Shown here piece by piece: positions 33,913 through 41,381 of a stretch of 64,000 bases of DNA (position 1 is the first letter of the stretch; each line of letters starts with the position of its first letter). The translations under genes were made by a program, and so were the position numbers. The notes beneath the pieces are model-generated. The model was not told the DNA's origin. It saw only the letters and a list, made by a program, of their open reading frames with translations, and ran no database searches. The DNA is from Geminicoccaceae bacterium (lineage in GTDB: Bacteria; Pseudomonadota; Alphaproteobacteria; Geminicoccales; Geminicoccaceae), in the NCBI GenBank assembly GCA_025999455.1, contig AP024683.1:317501-381500 (forward strand). Reading direction: 5' to 3'.

Positions 33913-34440
33913 TCAACTGGCCCGATCCGCCGGGGCTTCGTCCGTTTCGGCCTTGGGTGTTCGAGCGAGCGCCTCGCGCAGCGCCGGATCCTTCAAGAGC
34001 CGCGCCACGAGCTGCTCGGCGCCGTCCTTGCCGTCCATGTAGGACAAGAGGTTGGCGAGCTGCTCGCGGGCCTCGAGCAGCTTCCGCAGCGGCTCGACCT
34101 TGCGCGCCACCGCGTCCGGGGCGAAGTCGGCGAGGCTCTCGAAGGTGATGTCGACCGCGAGATTGCCCTCACCGGTGAGCGTGTTCGGCACGGTGAAGGC
34201 GACCCGCGGCTTCATCGCCTTCAGCCGGTCGGAGAAATTGTCGACGTCGATGTCGAGGAACTTGCGCTGGGCGACCGGCGGCAGCGGCTCGGCCGGCTTG
34301 CCCGACAGCCCGGCCAGCACCCCCATGACGAAGGGGAGCTGGATCATCTTCTGCGCGCCGTACAGCTCGACCTCGTATTCGATCTGCACGCGCGGCGCCC
34401 GGTTGCGGGCGATGAACTTCTGGCCGGCGTCCTGTGGCAT
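33913..34440 (-). CDS. tssB: T6SS sheath small subunit TssB
   Basis: A 175-residue TssB (VipA/ImpB). Typical segments are RNRAPRVQIEYEVELYGAQKMIQLPFVMGVLAGLSG, FLDIDVDNFSDRLKAMKPRVAFTVPNTL and VDITFESLADFAPDAVARKVEPLRKLLEAREQLANLLSYMDGKDGAE. It forms the contractile sheath with TssC and carries the helix recognised by ClpV and TagJ. The ATG at 34440 lies three bases after the tssA stop; tssC begins 17 bases downstream. It is complete and of normal length. Confidence 0.95.
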   Translation of the reverse strand: MPQDAGQKFIARNRAPRVQIEYEVELYGAQKMIQLPFVMGVLAGLSGKPAEPLPPVAQRKFLDIDVDNFSDRLKAMKPRVAFTVPNTLTGEGNLAVDITFESLADFAPDAVARKVEPLRKLLEAREQLANLLSYMDGKDGAEQLVARLLKDPALREALARTPKAETDEAPADRAS

Positions 34441-34443
34441 GGC

Positions 34444-35361
34444 TCACCCCTTCTTGGCCGGTTGGGGCTCGTCGAGCGCCCCGGCGGCCGCCTGCAGCTC
34501 CTTCAACCCGGCCGGCGCCAATTCCTTGAGCGCCTCGACGAAGCTCATCGCCACGAGCCGCTTGGCGCGGGCCACGAGGAGCGGCACCGGGCTCGAAGGC
34601 TCGTTGCGCCGGTAATAGTCGAGGACCTGGTCCAAGAGCCGGACCACCTCCTCGCGCGAACGGATCGGGCCGCCCGCCGCCGTCGGCGCGGTGGCGACCT
34701 CCGTCGTCGCGCCCGACTCGGCCGGAGCGGTCGCCGCGCCGACCAGCCGCGCCAGCGCCCCTTCGAGCGCCTCGAAGCCGAGCTGGGGGTCGGCGGCGGG
34801 ACCGAACCCGTCGCGGAAGCGCGCCGCGATCCGGGCGAGCACCGCCCGCGCCCGGGCCACGAGCGGCGCGAGCTCGCCGGCCGGCCGCCCCGCCGCGCGC
34901 CGCTCGAGATCGTCGAGCAGATGGCGCACGCTCCGGAGCCGTGCGACCTCACCCGGTTTGAGATGCGCGCTCGACGCGCCGAGCAGCGCCATCGCGTTGA
35001 CCCGCGCCAGGTAGCGCCCGGCCGGGTCGGGCTCGTCGGGGTCGAGGGGCGGCAGGCTCTCCCAATGTCGTTCGAGACCCTCGGCCACGAGCTCGAGCGC
35101 GCGCACGAGCCCTTCGAGCCCCTCGGCTGCGAGGGCGGCTCGAGCGAGCCAAACCCAGACCCGCAGATCCCGACCTTTGCGCGCCAGGACCTCGATCCGC
35201 GGGAGTTCCTTCGCCCATTCGACCGGCGCCGCGGTCGGATCGCGGTCGACGCGCCCGGCGAGCTCGCGCAACGCGGCGAAATCGTCCTCGTAGGCGAGCT
35301 CGGCCCCGAGGGCCCTGGCTCCCTCGAACGGCCGGATGAACTCTTCGACCTCGAACGCCAT
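34444..35361 (-). CDS. tssA: T6SS protein TssA
   Basis: A 305-residue TssA (ImpA family). It has the N-terminal ImpA_N-type region (FEGARALGAELAYEDDFAALRELAG, DWVWLARAALAAEGLEGLVRALELVAEGLE-like segment) and a C-terminal VEW-like region (GPIRSREEVVRLLDQVLDYYRRNEPSSPVPLLVARAKRLVAMSFVEALKELAPAGLKEL). TssA coordinates baseplate assembly and tail elongation. The ATG at 35361 follows a short intergenic region that carries a palindrome and a possible promoter, so tssA may be the first gene of its own transcript as well as part of the long operon. tssB begins three bases after its stop. Confidence 0.9.
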   Translation of the reverse strand: MAFEVEEFIRPFEGARALGAELAYEDDFAALRELAGRVDRDPTAAPVEWAKELPRIEVLARKGRDLRVWVWLARAALAAEGLEGLVRALELVAEGLERHWESLPPLDPDEPDPAGRYLARVNAMALLGASSAHLKPGEVARLRSVRHLLDDLERRAAGRPAGELAPLVARARAVLARIAARFRDGFGPAADPQLGFEALEGALARLVGAATAPAESGATTEVATAPTAAGGPIRSREEVVRLLDQVLDYYRRNEPSSPVPLLVARAKRLVAMSFVEALKELAPAGLKELQAAAGALDEPQPAKKG

Positions 35362-35456
35362 GGACCCGCCACCGCTCCGCGGGTGGCCGAATTTTCCATA
35401 CTCTACACCTGCGGCAGGCTGCCGCAAGTGACACGGATCACGGGCCCCCGGGTGGC
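35362..35456 (-). promoter_or_regulatory. intergenic region before tssA with a perfect palindrome and a possible promoter
   Basis: The 95 bases between the OmpA-like gene and tssA contain the perfect inverted repeat TGCGGCAG-G-CTGCCGCA (35410-35426). On the minus strand it follows TTGCGG and precedes TAGAGT with 16 bases between, a weak -35/-10 pair that would place the palindrome in the spacer. This is what an operator looks like, but the promoter match is poor and the hairpin could instead act in the mRNA. No T-tract follows, so it is not an intrinsic terminator. Confidence 0.35.
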
Positions 35457-36014
35457 TCAGCGAAGAGTCCGGATCTCGACTCGCCGATTGGCGGCACTCG
35501 CCGGATCGGCCGGATCGGCGAGTTCGCGTTCGCCGAGGCCGAGGGCGGCTAGCCGCTCGCGCGAAATACCGTGGCGGGCGACCAGATAGTCGACCACCGC
35601 CCGGGCCCGCCGCGCCGAGAGGCTCTCGTTGTAGGCCTCCGAGCCGACCGCGTCGGTGTGTCCGGCGATGCGGAAGCGGAACGGCCGGAGCTCGGGCGAA
35701 GCGAGCGCGCGGCCCAGCTGGTCGAGCTGCGCGCGTGCCTCGTCGGTGAGTTCGGCCGAGTTGAACGGGAAGAGGATCTTGAGGTCGGGGACCACGCCAC
35801 TGCCGGCGCTGCCGGGCGCCGGCGCCGGCTCGCTCTTGGGCCCGCCCGTGGCGGGGGTGAAGCCCCGCGTACGGCCGAGCGGCGCGGGGTCGGCCGCGGG
35901 TTTCAAGATCCGGACGAGCTCGTCCGCACCGAAGCGCGGCCCTTTCTCTTCCGCCGGCGCCGCCGTCCCGAGGAGTAGGCCCGCCATCACCACCGTCCAG
36001 GTCGACCCACGCAT
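35457..36014 (-). CDS. OmpA-family protein, T6SS-linked
   Basis: A 185-residue envelope protein. A signal peptide (MRGSTWTVVMAGLLLGTAAPA, cleavage near APA-EE) is followed by a Pro-rich linker and a C-terminal OmpA-like peptidoglycan-binding domain (LKILFPFNSAELTDEARAQLDQLG, RIAGHTDAVGSEAYNESLSARRARAVVDYL, ending ASAANRRVEIRTLR). It probably attaches to peptidoglycan in the periplasm. The gene follows the kinase gene by 35 bases, with a GGGGAGAAG ribosome site, and precedes tssA by 95 bases. It might transmit or sense envelope state for the kinase, but that is inferred only from order. The lack of a lipobox Cys separates it from Pal. Confidence 0.88.
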   Translation of the reverse strand: MRGSTWTVVMAGLLLGTAAPAEEKGPRFGADELVRILKPAADPAPLGRTRGFTPATGGPKSEPAPAPGSAGSGVVPDLKILFPFNSAELTDEARAQLDQLGRALASPELRPFRFRIAGHTDAVGSEAYNESLSARRARAVVDYLVARHGISRERLAALGLGERELADPADPASAANRRVEIRTLR

Positions 36015-36049
36015 CGCTCGCTTCTCCCCATCGCGGAACCCGGGGCCGC

Positions 36050-37981
36050 TCAGGGCCCCGGCCGGGTGACCACCGACAGCTCGCTCGTCCCCAGCCGAAC
36101 GGCCCCGGCCGTCGCCTCGATCGCGGTGCGCAGCGCGGCCAGGTACTCGGCCGCCGGCTCGGCGATCGGCCGCAGCCCCTCGAACAGCGGCCGTTCGCTC
36201 AGCAGCAGCACCAGGCGGCCCTCGCCGAAGGGCTCGCTCGCCTCCCACACCCGATGGTTCGGGCCGGCCTCGGCCTTCTCGCGGCCGACCCGCAGCGTCG
36301 CCCCGGCCGGCAACCGATTGTCGGGCGCCATCGGCTCGGGAAGCAGATGGTAGACCTCCCCGTTCTCGTGGAAATAGTCGAGGTAGGCCCAGACCGCGGT
36401 CTCGGCCGGCGCTCGGACGGTCGCCACCAAGACGTCGCGACCGGCCGTGTACACCCCGTCGGGCCGGTTGATCTGGAGCCGGACGGGGCCGAGGCGCGAG
36501 GGGCCGACGAGACCGGCGAGCTGGAGTGCCGCCTCGCAGTGCGGTTTCGGCCGCAGCCCGAGCCCACCGACCTCGACCGCCGTCACACCCGGTACCGCGG
36601 CGAGCGCGGTGGCGAGACTCGCCCGCTCGAGCTCGCCCGTGACCGTGCCCTCGAGCCGCAGCCGCCCGTCCGCCGAAGCCGCCGACCGGACCTCGGCGCA
36701 GGGAAAGGCGCGTAGGAGGATGCGGGCCTGCGCTTCGAGCCGCGCGGGATCGACCGCGACCGGCGTCGCGGGCCGCGCCGGCAAGGGCGGCGGGGAAACC
36801 GCCGGGGGACGATCCGCTTCCGCCGAGACCGGCGGTGTGGGGGAAGGCGAGGGGGTCGCCGTGCTCGGCAGCGTCGCGCCTGTTGGAGGCCTCGGTTCCG
36901 CCGCCGGTCGAGCCGTTTCCGTCGCGGTCGCCGGAGCTGCCGGAACCGGGGCCGGAAGCCGGGCCTCCGGCGGTAAGGGTCGCAGGAGCTCGTAGGCCGC
37001 CCAGCCCGAAGCGAGGGCGAGGCCGAACCCGCCGGCCAGGGGCAGCCATGGCAACCGCCGGCCGGGCGTCGTGCGCCGCGCGGCGGAACCCGGGAGATGG
37101 CGCATGGCGAGCTCCTCCACCTGGCCCATGTCGGCCGGCCGCGCCGTCGGATCGGGCTCGAGGAGTGGTGCCAGGACGCGCGGCAGAGGCGGCGGCAGCG
37201 CCGCGAGATCGGGAACGTGTCGCCGCGCCGCGATCGCCGAGAGCAGGTCGGTGCCCATCTCGAGGGGCCGCCCGCGCGCCGCGGCGGCGATCAGGAGGCC
37301 CAAGCTGTATATGTCGGTACGATGATCGACCGGCGCGGCGATCGCACCCGCCTGCTCCGGCGAAGCGTAGGCGAGCTTGCCGACAAAGCCGGACGTCGCG
37401 GCGGTCGGTCCGAACAGCGTCGGTCCGTCGGCCGATCCGGAACGCCGAGCGATCCCGAAATCGACGATCACCGCCCGCTCGAGGTCGCCGCCGGGCAGGA
37501 GCACGTTGTCGGGGCTCAGATCGCGATGGTGGACGCCCACCCGATGGGCGGCGGCCAGGCCGCGGGCGAGCCGCGCCATGAGCGCCAGGGCTTCTGCCGC
37601 CGACAGCGGCCGTTGCCGCATCCGCTCGGCGAGCGAGGGCCCGTCGACGAAGCTCATGGCGAGCAAGACGCGCCCGGCCTCGTCCTTGAACACGCCCTCG
37701 TAGCCCACGACGGCGTCGTCGCGGATGCTCTTCAAGGCTTCGGCCTCGCGCAGGAAGAGCGCGCGCAAGAGCTCGTTCTCGACGAGCTCCGGCCGGATCA
37801 CCTTGAGCGCGGCCTCGGCACCCGGGATGACGAGGCTTTCGGCACGCCAGACCTCGCCCATGCCGCCGGCACCGAGCCGCCGCACGAGCCGCCAAGTTCC
37901 ACCCGCGAGCACGACCCCGGGGGTCAACGGGGTAGGCTCGCCATCCACCGCAGCGGCCAGTCGCGTAGCCTCCTCGGCCAT
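36050..37981 (-). CDS. transmembrane Ser/Thr protein kinase with periplasmic DUF4384-like domain (PpkA-like)
   Basis: A 643-residue kinase. The N-terminal Hanks-type domain has the P-loop GAGGMGEV (37-44), catalytic Lys60, HRDLSPDN with Asp144, VDFGIA with Asp164, and YASPEQ. A single membrane helix (about 325-345, LPLAGGFGLALASGWAAY) leads to a Pro/Thr-rich linker and a periplasmic DUF4384-type domain (LQINRPDGVYTAGRDVLVATV, YLDYFHENGEVYHLLPE). It is the leading gene of the T6SS unit that also encodes PP2C, TagH and TagF, so it fits the role of PpkA, activating secretion by threonine phosphorylation. I use the ATG at 37981 (CGGGGGCCGGGG before it); an ATG at 38011 adds ten residues. Confidence 0.9.
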   Translation of the reverse strand: MAEEATRLAAAVDGEPTPLTPGVVLAGGTWRLVRRLGAGGMGEVWRAESLVIPGAEAALKVIRPELVENELLRALFLREAEALKSIRDDAVVGYEGVFKDEAGRVLLAMSFVDGPSLAERMRQRPLSAAEALALMARLARGLAAAHRVGVHHRDLSPDNVLLPGGDLERAVIVDFGIARRSGSADGPTLFGPTAATSGFVGKLAYASPEQAGAIAAPVDHRTDIYSLGLLIAAAARGRPLEMGTDLLSAIAARRHVPDLAALPPPLPRVLAPLLEPDPTARPADMGQVEELAMRHLPGSAARRTTPGRRLPWLPLAGGFGLALASGWAAYELLRPLPPEARLPAPVPAAPATATETARPAAEPRPPTGATLPSTATPSPSPTPPVSAEADRPPAVSPPPLPARPATPVAVDPARLEAQARILLRAFPCAEVRSAASADGRLRLEGTVTGELERASLATALAAVPGVTAVEVGGLGLRPKPHCEAALQLAGLVGPSRLGPVRLQINRPDGVYTAGRDVLVATVRAPAETAVWAYLDYFHENGEVYHLLPEPMAPDNRLPAGATLRVGREKAEAGPNHRVWEASEPFGEGRLVLLLSERPLFEGLRPIAEPAAEYLAALRTAIEATAGAVRLGTSELSVVTRPGP

Positions 37982-38066
37982 CCCCGGCCCCCGAACCTCC
38001 TCGGGACACATGATGCGCCGAACTTCGTCCGAGCGCGAGCCCTTCAGCTGTGACGGCGAGCACAAG

Positions 38067-38138
38067 CGCCGGTCCCGCCGGCGATAAGCCGGGCTCGATC
38101 CGGCGACTTCTTTCGGCGTGGCCGAACCTAACGGTTCG
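38067..38138 (-). promoter_or_regulatory. hairpin-rich leader region upstream of the T6SS kinase
   Basis: Four inverted repeats lie within 72 bases upstream of the kinase start: CGCCGG/CCGGCG (38067-38083), GCCGG/CCGGC with a seven-base loop (38088-38104), TTCGGC/GCCGAA (38112-38126) and CGAACC/GGTTCG (38123-38138). The last two share bases and exclude each other, like alternative structures in an attenuator or riboswitch. No known RNA family is recognised. If transcription of the T6SS unit starts upstream, these hairpins would be in its 5' untranslated region. Which strand is functional is not certain. Confidence 0.25.
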
Positions 38139-38322
38139 ACGAGATCGCTCCGAACGGGCGGACCGCGGTAGGAGCCACCCTGCAAGCCGTCTCCGTCACC
38201 GGCAACGCGCATTTGGGTGCAGCGGGCAACCGCCTCGCCGCAGCCGACGCGCTGCGACCGTCCGGTCCAGGTCGCGGTTCGGCAAGCGGGCACCGCGCCC
38301 CGGGTTGCAAGCACTCACCGGC

Positions 38323-38420
38323 CGAAAAAAAAGTTTTTTAAAATTTTTTTTTAGGTTTCAGCCCATACTTTTCAGACAAATCTTTTGAAAAACCAGCTGG
38401 GCATTGCCACGCAAATTTTC
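38323..38420. promoter_or_regulatory. AT-rich island between the T6SS unit and the GG-leader peptide gene
   Basis: In otherwise very GC-rich DNA, bases 38325-38352 read as A8 G T6 A4 T9. They are followed by moderately AT-rich sequence with CATACT (38364-38369) as a possible -10 element. The tract resembles an UP element or a site for a nucleoid protein such as Ros/MucR- or H-NS-like factors. It lies between divergent genes, so it could serve both the peptide gene on the right and the T6SS unit on the left. No consensus -35 is visible at the proper distance. Confidence 0.4.
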
Positions 38421-38633
38421 ATGACGATTGGAGATCTAGCCAGCTTTGCGCTCCCAATCAGTATCTCTCGTGCCAGCGCAAAAGACCATGGTTTGTCGAA
38501 GGATCAGCTCGATGCCGTGACGGCGGGCGGCGGTCAGATCACCTCGATCGGTCCCGCCAAGGCCGAGGCGGCCAAGGCGGCCCTGCCGAAGCGGGGCGTG
38601 AAGCGGCGCGGCGGTCAGATCGCGTCCATTTGA
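38421..38633 (+). CDS. small peptide with a double-glycine type leader and GGQI(T/A)SI repeats
   Basis: A 70-residue product. Residues 25-37 (LSKDQLDAVTAGG) match the pattern of bacteriocin-type double-glycine leaders, L-S-x-x-x-L-x-x-V-x-GG, normally cut after GG by a C39 peptidase-ABC exporter. The predicted 33-residue core (about 38-70) is basic, begins GQITSIGPAKAEAAKAALP and ends RGGQIASI, so the motif GGQI-T/A-SI occurs at both the cleavage site and the C-terminus. The first half is much less GC-rich than neighbouring genes, suggesting foreign origin or relaxed codon use. I use the ATG at 38421; a TTG at 38385 would add 12 residues. Neither has a good ribosome site. No modification or C39 transporter gene is in the window, so function is open. 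Confidence 0.6.
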   Translation: MTIGDLASFALPISISRASAKDHGLSKDQLDAVTAGGGQITSIGPAKAEAAKAALPKRGVKRRGGQIASI

Positions 38634-38699
38634 CGTCGATCCGAGCTGCGCGGCCGACGTCGCCCGGCGCGGCGCGCGTTCGTGTGAGTTCGATCTCGA

Positions 38700-38728
38700 G
38701 GGCGCTCGCCGTCGGTCGGCGGGCGCCC
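38700..38728 (+). terminator. strong GC hairpin after the peptide gene, possible terminator
   Basis: GGGCG-CT-CGCCG-TCGGT-CGGCG-GG-CGCCC forms a long GC hairpin 67 bases after the peptide stop. There is no T-tract after it, so it is not a standard intrinsic terminator; in very GC-rich genomes such hairpins may still stop or stabilise transcripts. The rest of 38634-38913 shows no gene that I can support. Confidence 0.3.
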
Positions 38729-38913
38729 CTCACGCTTTCGCGCTCGGCCGCCCGCATGGAGCGGACGAGCGGTGAGACCTCCGGATGGCGGTCGGCCCGA
38801 CTTCAGCGCGCTTTCGACCACGGGGCTCGATTTGCTGCGCTGCGCCGCCGCGTCGACGGGGAAGCCCGCGACGTCTATCGCAACGCAGCGCAATTCCGAC
38901 CGTCGGAGCCCCC

Positions 38914-39789
38914 ATGGCCCTCGCCGTCCGCCCGCGCCGCAGCGCGCTCTACGTGCCCGGCTCGAACGCACGGGCCCTCGACAAAGCCCGGACCCTCCCG
39001 GCCGACGTCCTGTTGCTCGACCTCGAGGACGCGGTCGCGCCCGACGCCAAGGAGGCGGCGCGCGAAAACGTTCTCGCGGTGCTCCGCGCCCGCGAGGGCT
39101 TCGGCTTCCGCGAGCTCGTCGTCCGGGTCAACGGCCTGGACACCGCCTGGGGATGGGCCGATCTCGCGGCACTCGCCCGTGCCGGCGCCGATGCGATCCT
39201 GCTGCCCAAGGTCGAGAGCGCCGACGGCGTGCGACGGGCTCGGACGGTCCTCGGTGAGGCCGGCGCCCCCGCCGAGCTTCCCATCTGGTGCATGATGGAG
39301 ACGCCGCGCGGCATCCTGCGCGCCCTCGAGATCGCCGAGGCCCCGGCCGTGGCCTGCTTGGTCATGGGAACCTCGGACCTGACGAAGGACCTCCACGCGC
39401 TCCACACGGGCGAGCGGCTGCCGATGCTCGTGGCCCTCGGCACCTGCCTCCTCGCGGCGCGCGCCGCCGGCATCGCGATCCTCGACGGGGTCCACCTCGA
39501 CCTTTCCGACACGGCCGGCTTCGCCGCCGCCTGTCGTCAGGGACGCGAGCTCGGCTTCGACGGCAAAACCCTGATCCATCCGAGCCAGATCGGCCCCGCC
39601 AACGCTGCCTTCGGCCCGGACGCGGCGGCGGTGGAGCAGGCTCGCCGGATCGTCGCCGCCTACGAGGAGGCACGCGCACGCGGCGCCGGTGTCGCGGTCC
39701 TGGACGGCCGGCTCATCGAGGCGCTGCACGTGCGCGAGGCGGAACGGGTGTTGGCCCTCGCCGCGGCGATCGCCGAACGCGGCGGCTGA
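38914..39789 (+). CDS. CitE/HpcH-family CoA-ester lyase, probable (3S)-malyl-CoA thioesterase
   Basis: A 291-residue HpcH/HpaI-type TIM-barrel protein. Landmarks are RRSALYVPGSNARALDKA, VLLLDLEDAVAPDAKEAAR, VRVNGLDTAWGWADL, DAILLPKVESADGVR, MMETPRGILRALEIA, VMGTSDLTKDLH and GFDGKTLIHPSQIGPANAAF. The acidic Mg-binding and CoA-site residues are present. The length and the MGT-DL-K segment are closer to Rhodobacter Mcl2, the (3S)-malyl-CoA thioesterase, than to the longer Mcl1 lyase. It would release malate in the ethylmalonyl-CoA pathway of acetate assimilation. A mesaconyl-CoA hydratase gene lies 1.7 kb away on the same strand, which supports this. Beta-methylmalyl-CoA or citramalyl-CoA lyase activity is an alternative. 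ATG 38914 lacks a strong ribosome site. Confidence 0.82.
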   Translation: MALAVRPRRSALYVPGSNARALDKARTLPADVLLLDLEDAVAPDAKEAARENVLAVLRAREGFGFRELVVRVNGLDTAWGWADLAALARAGADAILLPKVESADGVRRARTVLGEAGAPAELPIWCMMETPRGILRALEIAEAPAVACLVMGTSDLTKDLHALHTGERLPMLVALGTCLLAARAAGIAILDGVHLDLSDTAGFAAACRQGRELGFDGKTLIHPSQIGPANAAFGPDAAAVEQARRIVAAYEEARARGAGVAVLDGRLIEALHVREAERVLALAAAIAERGG

Positions 39790-40213
39790 CGGAAACGGTG
39801 GGATCACGAGCCGTCCGCCTCGAGACGCTTCGTTCGAACGCGCGCGACGCGGCCCGTGCCGACACGCGCGATCGTCCAGCCCGCGATGCGGAGGCCGTGG
39901 CGAGGATCTCGGCCGACGGGCGCAGGGTCGAACGGCGGCGACGCCCGCACCCGTCGCGCGCCATCGAAGCGCCGCCGGTCTCACCCGGCTCCGACCGTGC
40001 GGAAGCTCTCTCTGCCCCGGGCCGGCCCGCCCTCTGCCACAACGGGAGGCCGACCCGCCGGGATCGCGCAACGCACCCACACGCCGTGACCCGCCCGCAA
40101 ACCGGGCCCGGGCCCGGCCCGCGGTCGGCCGGCTCGCCGCGTCGGCTCGGGAACGATGCCGTGGCCCGCCTCGGGCCGTCGGAGACGACCGACACGGCTC
40201 ACCACGCGCCGAT
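39790..40213. other. 424-base gap without a supported gene
   Basis: Between the malyl-CoA gene and the 3' end of the COG0523 GTPase gene. The open readings here on either strand are Arg/Ser/Pro-rich and lack ribosome sites, family motifs or sensible starts. A few short GC palindromes are present (for instance around GGGCCCGGGCCCGGCCC), but no T-tracts, known riboswitch or tRNA. I see nothing functional beyond the possible end of the two converging transcripts. Confidence 0.4.
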
Positions 40214-41335
40214 TCAACGTGCTGCCTCGCCGACGAGCCGACCGCTGCGGTCGAGCGTCTCGACCGCGTCCCAGAGCTCTTCGACGACCCGCGGCGGCAG
40301 ATCCCGCGTCACGAAGACGAGTCGGCTCGACCGGTCGGCGGAGGGCCAGCGGCCCAAGACGATCGGCTCGTGCACCACGTGCTGGACGGCGTGCAGCACG
40401 AGCGGCCGGTCCGGCTCCTCGCGGATCGCCAGGATCCCTTTGACGCGGAGCAAGTCCGGACCGCGATGGGTCGTGAGCAGCGAGAGCAGGAGCCCGACCG
40501 CGTCCGCCGAGAGCGGCTCGGAGCGGCGCAGACAGAAGGTCCGAATGCCGGGCTCGTGCGATCCGGCCGCGGGCGATCCGCCGTCCTTCGCGGGCCGATC
40601 GTGATCGTGCCCGTGACCTCGGTGCTCGGCATCGTGGCGGTGCGCCGCGGTTTCGTGGCCGAAAACGGCCTCGCCCAACCACCGCTCCACCTCGGGCCGC
40701 CGACCGACCGCACTCCAAGGCCCGCAATCGAGGATCGCCGCCGGGTCGATCTCGCCACGCACCACGCGACGCGTCGGCGCGAGAGGGTTGAGCGCCCGAA
40801 GACGCGCTTCGAGCGCCGCGAGGGCCTCGGGCTCGGCCAGGTCGACCTTGCTCACGAGGAGCCGGTCGGCCATCGCCACCTGGCGAACGGCTTCGGGTGC
40901 CTGCTCGAGGGTCGCGGCCCCATTGACGCCGTCGACCAGGGTCACGACGCCATCGAGCCGGTAGCGGTCGGCCACCACGGGATCGGCCATCAACGTCTGC
41001 AGGATCGGCGCCGGGTCGGCGAGGCCGGTCGTCTCGATCACGACACGGTCGATGTCCGCGCCCCGGGCTCGCCGCCTCCACAGCCGATCGAGTGCGCGGA
41101 GCAGATCGCCCCGGACCGAGCAGCACAGACAGCCACCCGGAAGCTCCAGCAGGCTCTCCTCCGCCGTCTCGAGCAGGTCGTGGTCGATCCCGATTTCGCC
41201 GAGCTCGTTGACGATCACCGCGCTGCGGGTGAACCCCGGCCGCTGCAAGAGATGCGCGAGGAGGGTCGTCTTCCCCGCGCCCAGATAGCCCGTCAGCACG
41301 ATGATGGGCACGCGCTCGTTCGGATCTCCCGCCAT
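40214..41335 (-). CDS. COG0523 (CobW/P47K) metal-chaperone GTPase, Zur-regulated type
   Basis: A 373-residue G3E GTPase. It has Walker A GYLGAGKTT (16-24), the metal-binding C-x-C-C motif GGCLCC (Cys69, 71, 72), Walker B VVIETTGLADP and the base motif VSKVDLAE. A His-rich loop near residues 232-252 (HETAAHRHDAEHRGHGHDHD) precedes the C-terminal CobW_C domain (GIRTFCLRRSEPL ... LRVKGILAI). Such proteins insert or redistribute zinc (ZagA, ZigA/YciC, ZNG1-like). A near-perfect Zur box lies 45-62 bases upstream, so it is most likely induced by zinc starvation and serves zinc allocation, not cobalamin synthesis. ATG 41335 is chosen over 41359 because it begins just before the P-loop strand and follows a GGCGGAGA ribosome site. 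Confidence 0.9.
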   Translation of the reverse strand: MAGDPNERVPIIVLTGYLGAGKTTLLAHLLQRPGFTRSAVIVNELGEIGIDHDLLETAEESLLELPGGCLCCSVRGDLLRALDRLWRRRARGADIDRVVIETTGLADPAPILQTLMADPVVADRYRLDGVVTLVDGVNGAATLEQAPEAVRQVAMADRLLVSKVDLAEPEALAALEARLRALNPLAPTRRVVRGEIDPAAILDCGPWSAVGRRPEVERWLGEAVFGHETAAHRHDAEHRGHGHDHDRPAKDGGSPAAGSHEPGIRTFCLRRSEPLSADAVGLLLSLLTTHRGPDLLRVKGILAIREEPDRPLVLHAVQHVVHEPIVLGRWPSADRSSRLVFVTRDLPPRVVEELWDAVETLDRSGRLVGEAAR

Positions 41336-41381
41336 CTCTCCGCCTTTCCGGCCGCGCACGGCCCGATCGTGGTGCTTTGAA

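Noticed and set aside
38081-38165. Possible tRNA upstream of the T6SS kinase
   Set aside because: One stem-loop looks like a T-arm and a GCGAT/ATCGC pair could be part of an acceptor stem, but the anticodon arm and D-arm do not form and T54 is A.
40030-40090. Cobalamin-riboswitch-like GCCACAACGGGAGGC near the CobW-like gene
   Set aside because: The conserved downstream AGTCAGGAGAC box and the needed pairing are absent, and it lies at the 3' end of the gene, not before it. The Zur box explains the regulation better.
39713-40195. A 160-codon minus-strand frame in the gap after the malyl-CoA gene
   Set aside because: Arg/Ser/Pro-rich, no ribosome site, no family motif, and it overlaps the end of a well-supported gene.
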